DNA from: Leishmania martiniquensis
Lineage: Eukaryota; Euglenozoa; Kinetoplastea; Trypanosomatida; Trypanosomatidae
DNA length: 64,000 nucleotides
Assembly: GCF_017916325.1 (NCBI RefSeq)
Contig: NC_090147.1
Coordinates: 384,001-448,000, forward strand
Direction of reading: 5' to 3'
A model generated the notes under the pieces. That model ran no database searches, had not been told where the DNA came from, and saw only the letters and a program-made list of their open reading frames with translations. Positions 1 to 10,000 of this stretch are shown in pieces. Made by a program: the position numbers and the translations under genes. Position 1 is the first letter of the stretch. Each line of letters opens with the position of its first letter.

Positions 1-942
1 CAGCGCAACGACGCACCGAGCGAGCGAGCGAATAGAGGAGAAAAAAAGCTGCGGAGCTTCACAGCGCATCTTCAGCGGCAGAAAAAAAAACTCAAACGGA
101 AATCGAGCGAGAGACGACACCAAAAAAAAAAAGAAACGCGCGCACACACGCGCGAACGAAAAAAAAGAACGGAATGGTGCGGAGAGTAAAGTACGCGAGA
201 GCAGCAGCCGGCCGCGCCAAAGTTCCCGCCCCTTTCCTCTCTTCCCTTCTTCCTCCGTCACCCGACACTGCCGCTGCGTGTCGCATCGCTTTGTGCCGTG
301 AAGCTCTTCCCCCCCTCCCCCTCTCCGCTCCCTATTCTGAAAACATCTGTACCTCTCTCTCCCTCTCTCTCTCTGTTGTGGTCAGCTGCCGCTATCGCCA
401 CATCCTGCCACCCCCACTCACTGCCGCGTCCGTTTTTCCCTCGGTATCTTTCCCGCTTCACATACGCTTACTCATCGGCCAGTCATCTGACCAGTTACCC
501 CCCTTCCTCCCCTCCTCTCCTGACTCTGCAGTGTCTTCTCTGGTGTCTTACTTTCCTCATCGTACACGCCATTCGCGTTCTGGGCTTCTCTGTGTGTGTG
601 TGTGCCCCTTTTTTTATATCACCGTACCGCTCATATCGTTGAGGCGCCTGCTGTGGTGGGGCACCTTTCCTCCTCCCGGCCCCCTTTTTTTCCCGAGTCA
701 TCTTCACCCGCCAATCGCCGTCTTTCTCTTTTGCCCTCTCGTCAGAACGACTCAGACACGCGAGGACACCGGCATCATCACTCGAACGTGCAGACGTGCT
801 TCTCTCTCTCTGTGTGCGTGTTGCTACTCACGCCCACTCTCGCTCCATCAGCGCATTCTTGCGCGTACGAACGGGTGGGCATCGACGCTCATACGCGCCT
901 GCACGGCTTGCTTGTCCTCCGTCACGCTTTACTTTGGCAGCC
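1..942. other. Spacer upstream of the first gene (UTR/intergenic)
   Basis: No gene is supported here. The first 180 bases are purine- and A-rich with short A-runs, probably the 3' end of an upstream transcript. From about 290 the strand becomes strongly pyrimidine-rich, with CT tracts at 300-380 and 700-745 and a TG microsatellite at 591-604. Open frames across it are Ser/Leu/Pro-rich translations of CT tracts. Confidence 0.7.
721..745 (+). promoter_or_regulatory. Candidate spliced-leader acceptor for the tandem OYE gene
   Basis: A nearly pure pyrimidine tract (721-741) ends in CAG with AG at 744-745, about 200 nt before the ATG at 943. A second usable AG lies at 850-851. This is inferred from the trypanosomatid rule of polypyrimidine tract then first AG; there is no transcript evidence. 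Confidence 0.5.
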
Positions 943-3621
943 ATGTCGGCGAGAGGGAACCGTACGGTGCATACGCACCTTTTCCGGCCCTGCCGCGTGG
1001 GACAGCCGACCATGAAGAACCGCATAGTCATGTCGCCCCTGACGCGGTGCCGTGCTGATGACGACCACGTGCCGACTGCCATCATGGCGGAGTACTACGG
1101 CTCGCGCGCCTCGATGGGGATGCTCATCACGGAGTCCATCATGGTTCAGCCCGACTACTCCGGCTTCGCGTATGAGCCTGGCTTGTACTCAGCGGAGCAG
1201 GTGAATGCGTGGCGCATGATCACAGAGGCCGTCCACGCACGCGGTGGCCTGATCGCGGCTCAGCTTTACCACCCAGGCCGCGCCACAACGCCGGCAAACC
1301 TGACGTCCGCCAGTTTGGTGCCAATGGGCCCCTCCGCGGTCGGCATTTCGCCCAATGCGGAGCAGTGCATTGCGCAGTGGAGCCGAGACGGCAAGGCTCA
1401 GGCTTATCCGCAGCGCATTCACGCGATGACTGCAGTCGAAATTGGGTCCATTGTGAGGCTCTTCACCTGCGCAGCTGTCAACGCCATGGCTGCCGGCTTT
1501 GACGCTGTGGAAATCCACGCGGGCGGCGGTTACCTTCTCGACGCTTTCCTGCGAGATGCAGCGAACACGCGCACGGACGCGTACGGCGGCAGCGTGGCGA
1601 ACCGCTCGCGTCTTCTCCTGGAGGTCGTCGACTCCGTCTCAGCGGCTATCCATCCCGATCGTGTCGGTGTGCGTCTGACCCCGTTGGACACTTTCAATGG
1701 GCAGCGTGACAGCGAACCGGAGGCGCTCACCACGTACGTGTGCAAAGAGCTCGACGCTCGCAGAATCGCCTTCATCGATATCGTCCGTGGTGACCCAAAG
1801 ACCGGTACACCAGGGAACGCGGAGGTGTGGGTGCGCCGCGCCTTTGGTGGCGCTGTCCTGGCGAGCCACGGTTACACATCGATCGGCATGGCCGAGCAGG
1901 CGATCGCGGACGGCACCGTGGACGCTGTGCTTTTTGGCATGCAGGCCATCGCCAATCCGGACCTCGTCTGGCGAGTGCTCGCAAACGCCCCGCTGAACCG
2001 CGCCGAAGCGTCGACCTTCTTTACCCGGGGTAGCAGAGGCTACACGGACTACCCGATCTGCCAGCCGCGCAACTTCTCTGGCGCGCCGATGGCGGCGCGT
2101 GTCAGGGGCCTCTCCGAGGAGAACCACAGCCGTCGCTCGTCTTGCCAGCGTGCCTCCTCCCTGCCAATGCCGGCGAAGGAGCGCCCGTACTTTTCCGTGT
2201 CGCAGCCGCTGCTCGTAGGCGCTATGACGATGAAGAACCGTCTTGTCATGGGGCCGATTTCTCGCCAGCGCTGCAGTGCGCAGCAGTGCCCGACAGCCAT
2301 GATGCTCGACTATTACGCGCGCCGCGCCAGCTACGGCCTGTTAATCAGCGAGCCGTGCGAGATACAGCCGGACTACCGCACGTACGTCCAGGGCGCCGCG
2401 ATTTCGACGAAGGCGCAGGTGGAGGCGTGGCGCAGGATCACGGACGCTGTGCATCAAGAGGGTGGCCTCATGTACTGCCAGCTACACCACGGAGGTCGGG
2501 CGACGCTGCCGTGCAACATTGCCAGCAAGAAAGACAAGCGGGTCTTCGGCCCCACGACGCAGGGCATCCCTCCTGCCTACCGCTGCCCAGCCGCCTTTGC
2601 CTCAGACGGAAGGGACCAGCCATATCCCGCGAGGGTGGTGGAGCTGAGCGCGGATAGGCTCAAGTGGTTGGTGAAGTTGTACGCTGAGTCGGCAAGGAAC
2701 GCGATGTTGGCGGGCTTCGACGGCGTCGAGATCCACGCCGGCGGCGGCTACCTCATTGACCAGTTCCTGCGCCAGTGCAGCAACACCCGCGCAGACGACT
2801 ACGGCGGCTCCCCTGCCGGTCGCTGCCGTCTATTGGATGAAGTCGTCGACGCGGTGTCTGCGGTTGTGGGCCGGCGCCGTGTCGGTGTTCGCATATCACC
2901 GACAGACCTCTCCAAAGGTATGAAAGACACTGATCAGGAGGCGGTGGCAGAGACGGTTGCCGCGCACATGGCAGAGCGCAAGATCGCGTACATTACCGTG
3001 GCGAGCGGCAGCGACGGCTTCTATCACGGGCCCGTGCCCGCGTCCATCCTGGAGAAGATCCATCAGTGCTTTGACGGCATTGTCATGTGCGACGACAACA
3101 TCGGCCTGGCCGAGGCGGAGAAGCGCGTAGTGGCGGACGTGGTGCAGGGCGTGTGCTTCACGCTAGGCGCCATCGCGAATCCGGACATCATGACCCGCGC
3201 CCTCCACGGCGTCGCAGCGGCTGAGCCGGAGATGAGGACTCTCTTTACACACGGCAGCGATGGATACGACTCGTACCCCACGTACGCCGAGATGCGCAAG
3301 GAGGCGTGGGCGGAGCAGGCACGCCAGTCTGCGAGGAACAGTCTTCGGTACGCGCCTGAGATGAGGGACTGCGGCACCCCTCTTGCGACGAACAACGTCA
3401 CAAGCAACAGCTCCCCCATTGCGCAGGACTCATGCCGCGCGGTCCGGTCACCCAGCCGAGGAACCGTGTCGACCTCCACTGCGCAGTGCACTGGAAGCAG
3501 GCGCGCCTCTATTGCGGTCCATGAGTGCAGCGCAGATTCCAATCACAGCTCTCAGGTTGTGATTCGCCGTGACAGCCGCGCGAGCCGACGCGAGTCCGTG
3601 TCGCTGCGGCAATCGGGATAA
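943..3621 (+). CDS. Tandem fused Old Yellow Enzyme-like NADH:flavin oxidoreductase (two modules)
   Basis: An 892-residue protein with two consecutive OYE-family (FMN-binding TIM barrel) modules, about residues 15-385 and 415-800, then a Ser/Arg-rich tail. Members of this family reduce activated alkenes, quinones or prostaglandin precursors with NAD(P)H. Both modules keep the MKNR..M.P entry strand, the QL.H.GRAT segment, the FL...NTR.D.YGGS stretch, the VGVR strand and the IANPD / GY..YP C-terminal motifs. Both deviate at key points. The family His-x-x-Asn/His pair reads H192-A-G-G195 in module 1 and H598-A-G-G601 in module 2. The usual FMN-phosphate Arg before IANPD is M333 and L741. The flavin-contacting Thr is T34 but S440. 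Start chosen at 943: the frame is open upstream, but only through CT-rich leader. Normal OYEs have about 360-400 residues, so the fusion is unusual. Family is sure; catalytic activity is not. Confidence 0.9.
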   Translation: MSARGNRTVHTHLFRPCRVGQPTMKNRIVMSPLTRCRADDDHVPTAIMAEYYGSRASMGMLITESIMVQPDYSGFAYEPGLYSAEQVNAWRMITEAVHARGGLIAAQLYHPGRATTPANLTSASLVPMGPSAVGISPNAEQCIAQWSRDGKAQAYPQRIHAMTAVEIGSIVRLFTCAAVNAMAAGFDAVEIHAGGGYLLDAFLRDAANTRTDAYGGSVANRSRLLLEVVDSVSAAIHPDRVGVRLTPLDTFNGQRDSEPEALTTYVCKELDARRIAFIDIVRGDPKTGTPGNAEVWVRRAFGGAVLASHGYTSIGMAEQAIADGTVDAVLFGMQAIANPDLVWRVLANAPLNRAEASTFFTRGSRGYTDYPICQPRNFSGAPMAARVRGLSEENHSRRSSCQRASSLPMPAKERPYFSVSQPLLVGAMTMKNRLVMGPISRQRCSAQQCPTAMMLDYYARRASYGLLISEPCEIQPDYRTYVQGAAISTKAQVEAWRRITDAVHQEGGLMYCQLHHGGRATLPCNIASKKDKRVFGPTTQGIPPAYRCPAAFASDGRDQPYPARVVELSADRLKWLVKLYAESARNAMLAGFDGVEIHAGGGYLIDQFLRQCSNTRADDYGGSPAGRCRLLDEVVDAVSAVVGRRRVGVRISPTDLSKGMKDTDQEAVAETVAAHMAERKIAYITVASGSDGFYHGPVPASILEKIHQCFDGIVMCDDNIGLAEAEKRVVADVVQGVCFTLGAIANPDIMTRALHGVAAAEPEMRTLFTHGSDGYDSYPTYAEMRKEAWAEQARQSARNSLRYAPEMRDCGTPLATNNVTSNSSPIAQDSCRAVRSPSRGTVSTSTAQCTGSRRASIAVHECSADSNHSSQVVIRRDSRASRRESVSLRQSG

Positions 3622-5914
3622 ATCGTGGAGGCGACGCCTTTGCTGCGGAACGCGCGTCCACTGCGCGTGACGAGCACCACAAAAAAACGCAAGAAGAAAA
3701 GTGTCGCAGTCCCCCCACTCCCATCTCACTTTGCGCGCGTGCTCGTCGGCCCTCCTTATAATCCTGTGAGGATTCAATCGTGCGTGGAGAAGACGCGCCG
3801 TGCACGCAGTCGCTGAGCAAGCGAGTGCTTATGCACAGCGGTGTCCTCCCACCATACCCTCCCCCTTTCTCCTCACTGTCGCTTTCTCTTTCGCCGCTGC
3901 CGTATGCGCTGTCTGCGCGGTGCGCGTGCGTCTTGTGGTGGCCGTGGCCGTCGAGATGCCTCGTGGTAGCTGTGACCCTCCCTTCGCATCTCCTCTACTG
4001 CAGCTGTGCGCCCTCCGCAACCCGTTCAGCATGGCACTGCTTCTCCGTGGCTTTGCACGTTTTTTTGTTTTTATTTGCTCGATTCGAGACGCCTCTCTCT
4101 CTCTGCCCCGCCTCGATCGTGTGCGTCTTCTTGACTGAGCGAGGGCAGACGGCACATCGCGCGTGCATGCGTGCGCCGGCGTGTCTCGCCCTCTTACAAA
4201 GACTATGTGTGCTGTTGCCGTCTCCTCCGCGTAGTATACGGCGCTCCCGGGACGATGACGCGCCGACGGCGCCGGTGCACCCTTATGCAGGCGCACTCAT
4301 GGCGCCTGCAACGAGGGATCAAGGGGCTGGCGTGCACGCGGCGTGTTGGTCGCCCTTCAGAAGGCGCACGTGCACACACAGAGACACACAGACGCCTCTC
4401 CCCACCTGCATTCCGGCCTTGCTTTCCGCCGCGAGAACGCAGGCATATCTGACGACGGCTGCGAGGCGCGTCATCGCCGGCTTTTCTTCTTCGTTCCCTT
4501 TCCTGTGGTCAGAAATGCCGGCAGCAAAGAGATAAGCGAAGGGAAGTGAATACTGCCGTGAGAAGTATTCATGTGTGTGTGTGTGCCGTGGGGGAAGGGT
4601 GGTGGTAGTGGTGGTATAAGACACATCTGGATAGCCTACCGCTGTGGCAAAGGCGCTTGTCCCCTCACATCTGCGTGTCTGCATAGACCTCGTTCGCCTT
4701 TGGCCAGCTGCTCTGTCCTCTGCTACGCTTCCCTCCGAAGGAATGTTCGTGTCGCTGTCCTTCTCTTTGCCGTCTCTCACAGCCATTTTCTGTTGTCTTG
4801 CGGCGGTGCGTCTTTTCCTCTGCCCCGCCGACTCACCTTCACGCGTCTCCTCCCGACGACATGCAGTGCATCGCGCCTCTTTTTTTGCCCTCTCTCTCCT
4901 CACTGCGCTCGCCCCTTCCGTCAATGTTGTCCTCTCCGCTCTCTCTCTCTCTCTGCGAACGTGATCGGCCTCTCGGACATAGGCGGTGCCGTCACATGGC
5001 GAACGTATGCTCACCAGCGCGAGTCGCTTCTTCCCTCTTTCCCCTCCCTCTTATATATGCACACATCGCTCTTGCGCTGTTGGCCGCTCCTCTCGCTCAC
5101 GCGTCGTCGTGCGATTCTTTTGTTCTCCCATCCCCTCTTCCATCAGCCAAGAGTGCCTCCAGCTTCTAGGCGACTCGCGCCCGTGGCGGGTCTCCCCCCT
5201 TTTTTGGTATCGTCCTCACCAGCGCATACGCCTGCCCGCGTGCGTCACTCGGCCGATGCCGGCCCGACATTTCCTTCGGCCTTCTACGCAAGCTTGCTGC
5301 TCGCTCTGTCGGTTGAAAGGCATCTTGTGCGTTGCCGTATCGCACGTTGTGCTGCCCGTTTTGTCTTTTCGTTTTGTTGAGCTCTGTGTCTGCGTGCGCC
5401 TCCGTTTCGTTCGCTTCTTGGCGCGCTCCCCTCCCCCGCCCCCCTTCGCCTCTCTCTTCTTCCCCACACCTCCATCAGCCGTAACAGCGTCGTCGATCGC
5501 GGTGAAAGAGAGAGACCCCCTCACCTCCTCTCTCGTGACACGCATATACCGACGCTTCCACTTTCCGCATGGTGTGAAAGTGTGTGTGTGTGTATATATG
5601 CTCCCACTCACCCCCTCAAAGAAGAGGGCGCCGCAGCCAGACGGGAGAGGCTGCACGTAGCAGAGAGGAGCGAGCAAAGGTGCCCATCAAGCACATGCCT
5701 GCAGCGGGCACGTCGAATACGCTTGGAGTCACACCACACTGTCTGTGGTGCAGCTGGTATTCACCCACGGCTCTCTCTCTCGCTACACCTGTGAAAACGC
5801 GGACAAGCGGCGCTTGCGAGAAAGATGGACGCCACCCTCTCTGTGGGGTGCAGCGACGAGAAGCGTTCGAAAGCGCCGACGGAGTGGTCGGAGGATGAGC
5901 TCCCCTCATCCTCC

Positions 5915-5971
5915 CCCTCTCGACCCCCCTTCCCTTCCCCCCTTCCCTTCCCCCCTTCTGCTGCCTCTCAG
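5915..5971 (+). promoter_or_regulatory. Strong polypyrimidine tract with AG (spliced-leader acceptor candidate)
   Basis: About 55 bases of almost pure C/T, including three imperfect tandem copies of a C-rich TT-C3-TT-C6-type unit, end in CTCAG with AG at 5970-5971. It lies 1.1 kb upstream of the next ATG, so use would give a long 5' UTR; the site at 6411-6412 is a closer alternative. Confidence 0.45.
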
Positions 5972-6167
5972 CATATCTGTACCGCAGCTCAGCCGCCCTC
6001 CATTTTCCTCTCTCGCTCTCTCTTATTCGCTGTGTCTCCCCCGGCTTGCGACACCGAGCCAACCAACCCTGGCAGCCCCATCACGCGTGACGTGTTTGGC
6101 AGGGGTAAAAGGCGTCCCCCCCCCACACAGAGCAGAGAAGCAATTCTTATTTCTTCTCCCACTCATT

Positions 6168-6186
6168 ACACACACACACACACACA
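6168..6186. repeat. AC dinucleotide microsatellite
   Basis: Uninterrupted AC repeat of about nine units in the spacer upstream of gene 2. Confidence 0.9.
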
Positions 6187-6378
6187 GAGGCGAATACGCT
6201 CGTCAATGAGAGAGTGCCCATAACTTTTTCTCACCGGTGACAACTCCTCTTAGAGCTCTACAAAGATTGCGTGCGCGTGTGCGTGAGTGAGAGGTGGGAC
6301 GCGCGTGCGGGCCTGGAGTCGGAGTGAGGGGCGAGAGAGAGGGTTGAGGAGGAGGAGAGGGGGGGCGTATATAGCATC

Positions 6379-6412
6379 TCCCCCCCTCTCTCTCTTTTGT
6401 TCGTCCGTTCAG
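6379..6412 (+). promoter_or_regulatory. Candidate spliced-leader acceptor for the 1268-residue gene
   Basis: C/T tract from 6379 followed by the first AG at 6411-6412, about 670 nt before the ATG at 7086. Inferred from sequence only. Confidence 0.45.
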
Positions 6413-7085
6413 CACTCCACTGGTGACTTCGCACGGGGGGGAAGGGGAGCAGAGAGAGCGCGCGGGCGTGGGCACATCGAACCCCTCAGCCCACTCCACC
6501 CAACACCTCTCCACTCCGCTGTCTGCTCGTCTTCCTTGAAAAGCGTCGTGCCGCGATCGGCTCATCATCTTTCGGTAGGCGGCCACCCACAAGACGTGCG
6601 GCAGAGTCACACACGCACGCACCTGCAGAAGCTCGTGTTGCTCTCCCTCTGGCCGGCCTGTTGCGCTGCCGTGAGTAGAGAAGACTTGTGACTGCTGATT
6701 GCTTTCGCCGCACAGGGCACTGGCGGGAGCGGATCCTGTGTGGGCAACAGGTCCCGCGCGCTGACTTGACATCGGGGCGTTGTACATGTGCGCTTCTCAA
6801 CGCGGCATAGAAAACGGCGCGTGACGCTTCCCCCGAACGAACGTTACGCGAGCCTGGCGGGCAAGGGCCGGCACAGGCGAGCCGGTGGAAGGCCGCACAC
6901 AACGCTTGACGGAAACTCGCGCCGCACAGGGTGGGGGAGGGGAGAGGCGTCGGTACCCCTCCCAACCTCTTTTGTGTGCTTTCCACGCTGCACGTCTCTT
7001 CACGCCGGTGTGCTGTTGGCGGCTCCCTTCTCGGAAACGGCAACGACACCAAGAAAAGCTGATTCGCTTCAGTGAAGCCCTGCGA

Positions 7086-10000
7086 ATGAGCGCCGCTCTC
7101 ACTCCCGACGCTGCCGCTCGGCAGCGCAGCGCTTCTCACAGCCGTGGAGAGAGGGCCACCCCCGCCCGGCGTTCTCAGTCAAAGCCGCCACGAGAAGCGC
7201 CTCCGCCAGAGCATAAACAGCAGCCATCCTCGCGAGCAAGCTCTTCTGCTAAGAATGCATCAGCTGGCGCCTCCGCGGCGAGGGTGAGCCCTCACCGAGC
7301 CAACAGTGCAACGCCGAAGAAGACGCAGTCACCACCGTCGTTGGCTCATGCCCATTCTTCCTCCCTTGTGTGCTGCGTAGGCTCCTGCGACGACACAGAA
7401 GTCGGTGCCATCGCCGCTGCTACTGCCGCTGCGACCAGCTGTGTGTGCCGACCGTTACCGCCCTCACCGTTCTCGTCGGCGGTACTCGGGCATATCGATC
7501 GCATTCGTGGCCTCCTGCTCGAGGTGAAGCTGCCCTTCATTGACGTTCACTTGGCTGAGACGTATCTGCGCCACCTCGCGCGGCGCACAAGCGCTACGGA
7601 GGCCATCGATGGGGCATCCGCCTTGGATGCGCCTGCATCGACAGGCCGTTTATGCCGCGAGCGTGGTGGCTGCCGAGACGTCACACCGCTGCCTCTGAAC
7701 ACGCTTCCTGGAGTCGAGCTGGGGGGTGCGGGCGCTGCAGGGTCCGCCACCCCCACGCGGAGCCTCAAGGCGTTTGAGCTTTATAAACAAAGGTGCCACT
7801 ATCCTTTTAGGATGCCCACGCTCGACAGTGACGGGCACCGAGGCGGACGCGCCGACAGCGCTGCCCTTGCTAGAAATCCGCTGGGGTGGAGGGCGGAACC
7901 GACGACGAACAATGACGGCGCAGCAGCTGCACAGGCGGATCGGCGCCCACACGCTTTTAGCCCCTGCCCGTCACCCTTAGACTCACAAGGCATCATTGAT
8001 GAGGCGGATCTCACGCACTGCTCGCAGACAGAGGAAGCCCTTTCCGCTTTACGGCCGCACCCACCACGGCCCCCGCCCTCTGGCGAGCGGCCGCGACCGC
8101 CGGCACGCTCCGGCATTACTCACCGCAGCACCTCTGCGGAGAGTTGCGCGCAGCACCGGCACCCCATCCCGACAGCCTTTCCGCTCTCCCTTCTCGGCAT
8201 GTTAGAGCGTGTGCTGGTAAAGTACAAGGCAGCACTCGCTGTGGCGCTACGCGCTGTCATGCATCGAGAGGCCGTGTGGACAGCCCTCCAACAGTTTCTG
8301 CATGTGGTGCGCTCAGACTGGGCCCCGCTGGCGGCTCCAACTGAAGAAGTAGTTGCACGCGTCCCTTCGCGAAGACATGCTGGCTCGGAGGGGGTTGCTG
8401 ATGTGGGTCTTGGCTCCTCGGGCATCACGGGGGCGCTGTTTCGATTGCACTCGCCGCGCGAGTATGGCGCTGGCAGCACCGGGGACGTGGCCGTTGGCGT
8501 CTGCCACGCAAGATCGCACCTTTCTCTGCACCACGCACCGCATGGCGCGAGCCCACCGCCCAGCACCGGCGAGGGCGAGTATGGCGCTGGCGAACGCAGT
8601 TCAACACCAGAGACACAGGCAACCCTGCGAACGCCATCCGAGCAGACCCGAAATCCCGTCGGCCGTGAGGCCACGCCGGGCAGCAGCGCTCCATCGCTAG
8701 AGACGACGTCTGCACCTGCGCACAGCGCCGCTCGCCGCGGCAGCACGGCTAAGCCAACCGCCCAGTGTGAGGGCGTGGGGCATGCCGACGTTGCCTTGCG
8801 ACCACCCGAGAATGCCGGCGATGCTGGGGGCGTTGACAATCCGCGACGACAGCAGCGCTCATCGCTGCGGCTCTCTGTTGATTCCATTCGACAGGCGCTT
8901 CCGCCGTCCGCAGACAGAGGTGCAGGCGCAGCGGCAGAGTTGAAACGAGCTTCGCCCCGACACGCTGGGCCGCCGCCACGGAGGGCCGCGCCGCTGTTGC
9001 TGCGTCTGCCCAACACGCCATCATCTAGCGCGCGTGCAACGATTCGTGCGACTGACGGGCCTGCGTCAGCGTGCGCACGCCCGGCGGTCGCGCTACATCG
9101 CAGGACTCTCGAGCGTTCAGAGCCCTGCTGCTCCGCCGGGGCAGGGAGACCTGTGCACAACGCTGCTGGGCAACAGGCTTCCGCCCTTCGCCACGTCCCC
9201 CCATCACTGTCTGGCTTGCAGCAAATTCTTCATCCGCAGCGATTTACCGGGGGCGCCTATGGGCATTGCCGCCGCTCTCGGTCAGCGCCGCCCGTGTCAG
9301 CAGCTGCGTCGCAGTCCCCTTGCCCGCCGTGTCATCCCTCGCTCGCCGTGACACCACGCGCGCAAATCATGCCGAGACACGGCGTCGAGGCACACGGTAT
9401 CCCTTCGCGCCCAGCGCGATCCGTCTCGGACCGCGGGACACTCATGACACCAAAGAAAGAAGACGTCTATCGTCCACTGCGAGCGTCATCCGCGTCACCG
9501 GCGCCACGGCGACACGAGCAGCCTGGCTCGCCTCCTGCGACTCGTCGATGTGGAAGCGTGGGCGCCACGCGACCGCACAGTGGCCTGGTGCCGTCCCTTG
9601 GTGTGCGCCTGCATGCGGTGTCTCGACAGGTGTACGCGAGCTGCTTATATCATTACCTCTTCTACCTCCAGCGTACAACTCTGGCGGTGGTGGAGGCCGT
9701 GGACGCACTTCGGCACCACCACCTCAGCCACGCCGCACCGTTCGTCGTCGAGCACCGAAATTACCTCCTGGAGGTGCTGATGCAGACGTCCGTCTTGGCG
9801 TCTGACGCGGCAGTGAAATGGCTGATGCGCGAGGGCGCCGCGGACAGCGAGGCTGCCCTGAAGACTGGAGACACTCAGCGCTCGTCGGCAGCCCATCTCA
9901 GCGAGTCGAGCAGCAGCGCTGAGATGAGCAGTGCGGCGTGGCCCTCAGCCCCGCTGCTGGATGCGTCACCACAGGGTTTCGACCATGCTTCCGACGCGAG

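Larger units (their letters stand above)
3622..7085. other. Long spacer without supported gene
   Basis: 3.46 kb between genes 1 and 2. It holds repeated CT-rich tracts (about 3850-3900, 4080-4120, 4900-4960, 5420-5470, 5900-5970, 6380-6412), TG runs at 4572-4585 and 5581-5592, and an AC microsatellite at 6168-6186. Several frames of 100-270 codons are open, but their products are Ser/Leu/Pro- or Arg-rich translations of these tracts and show no domain. I see no RNA gene. Confidence 0.65.

Noticed and set aside
3780..5660. Several + strand frames of 100-270 codons in the 3.4-kb spacer
   Set aside because: Products are Ser/Leu/Pro/Cys-rich readings of CT and TG tracts, frames change every few hundred bases, and no domain is visible.
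8120..9160. Minus-strand frame of 346 codons inside gene 2
   Set aside because: Low-complexity Ala/Arg/Ser product typical of GC-rich antisense; no neighbour on that strand.
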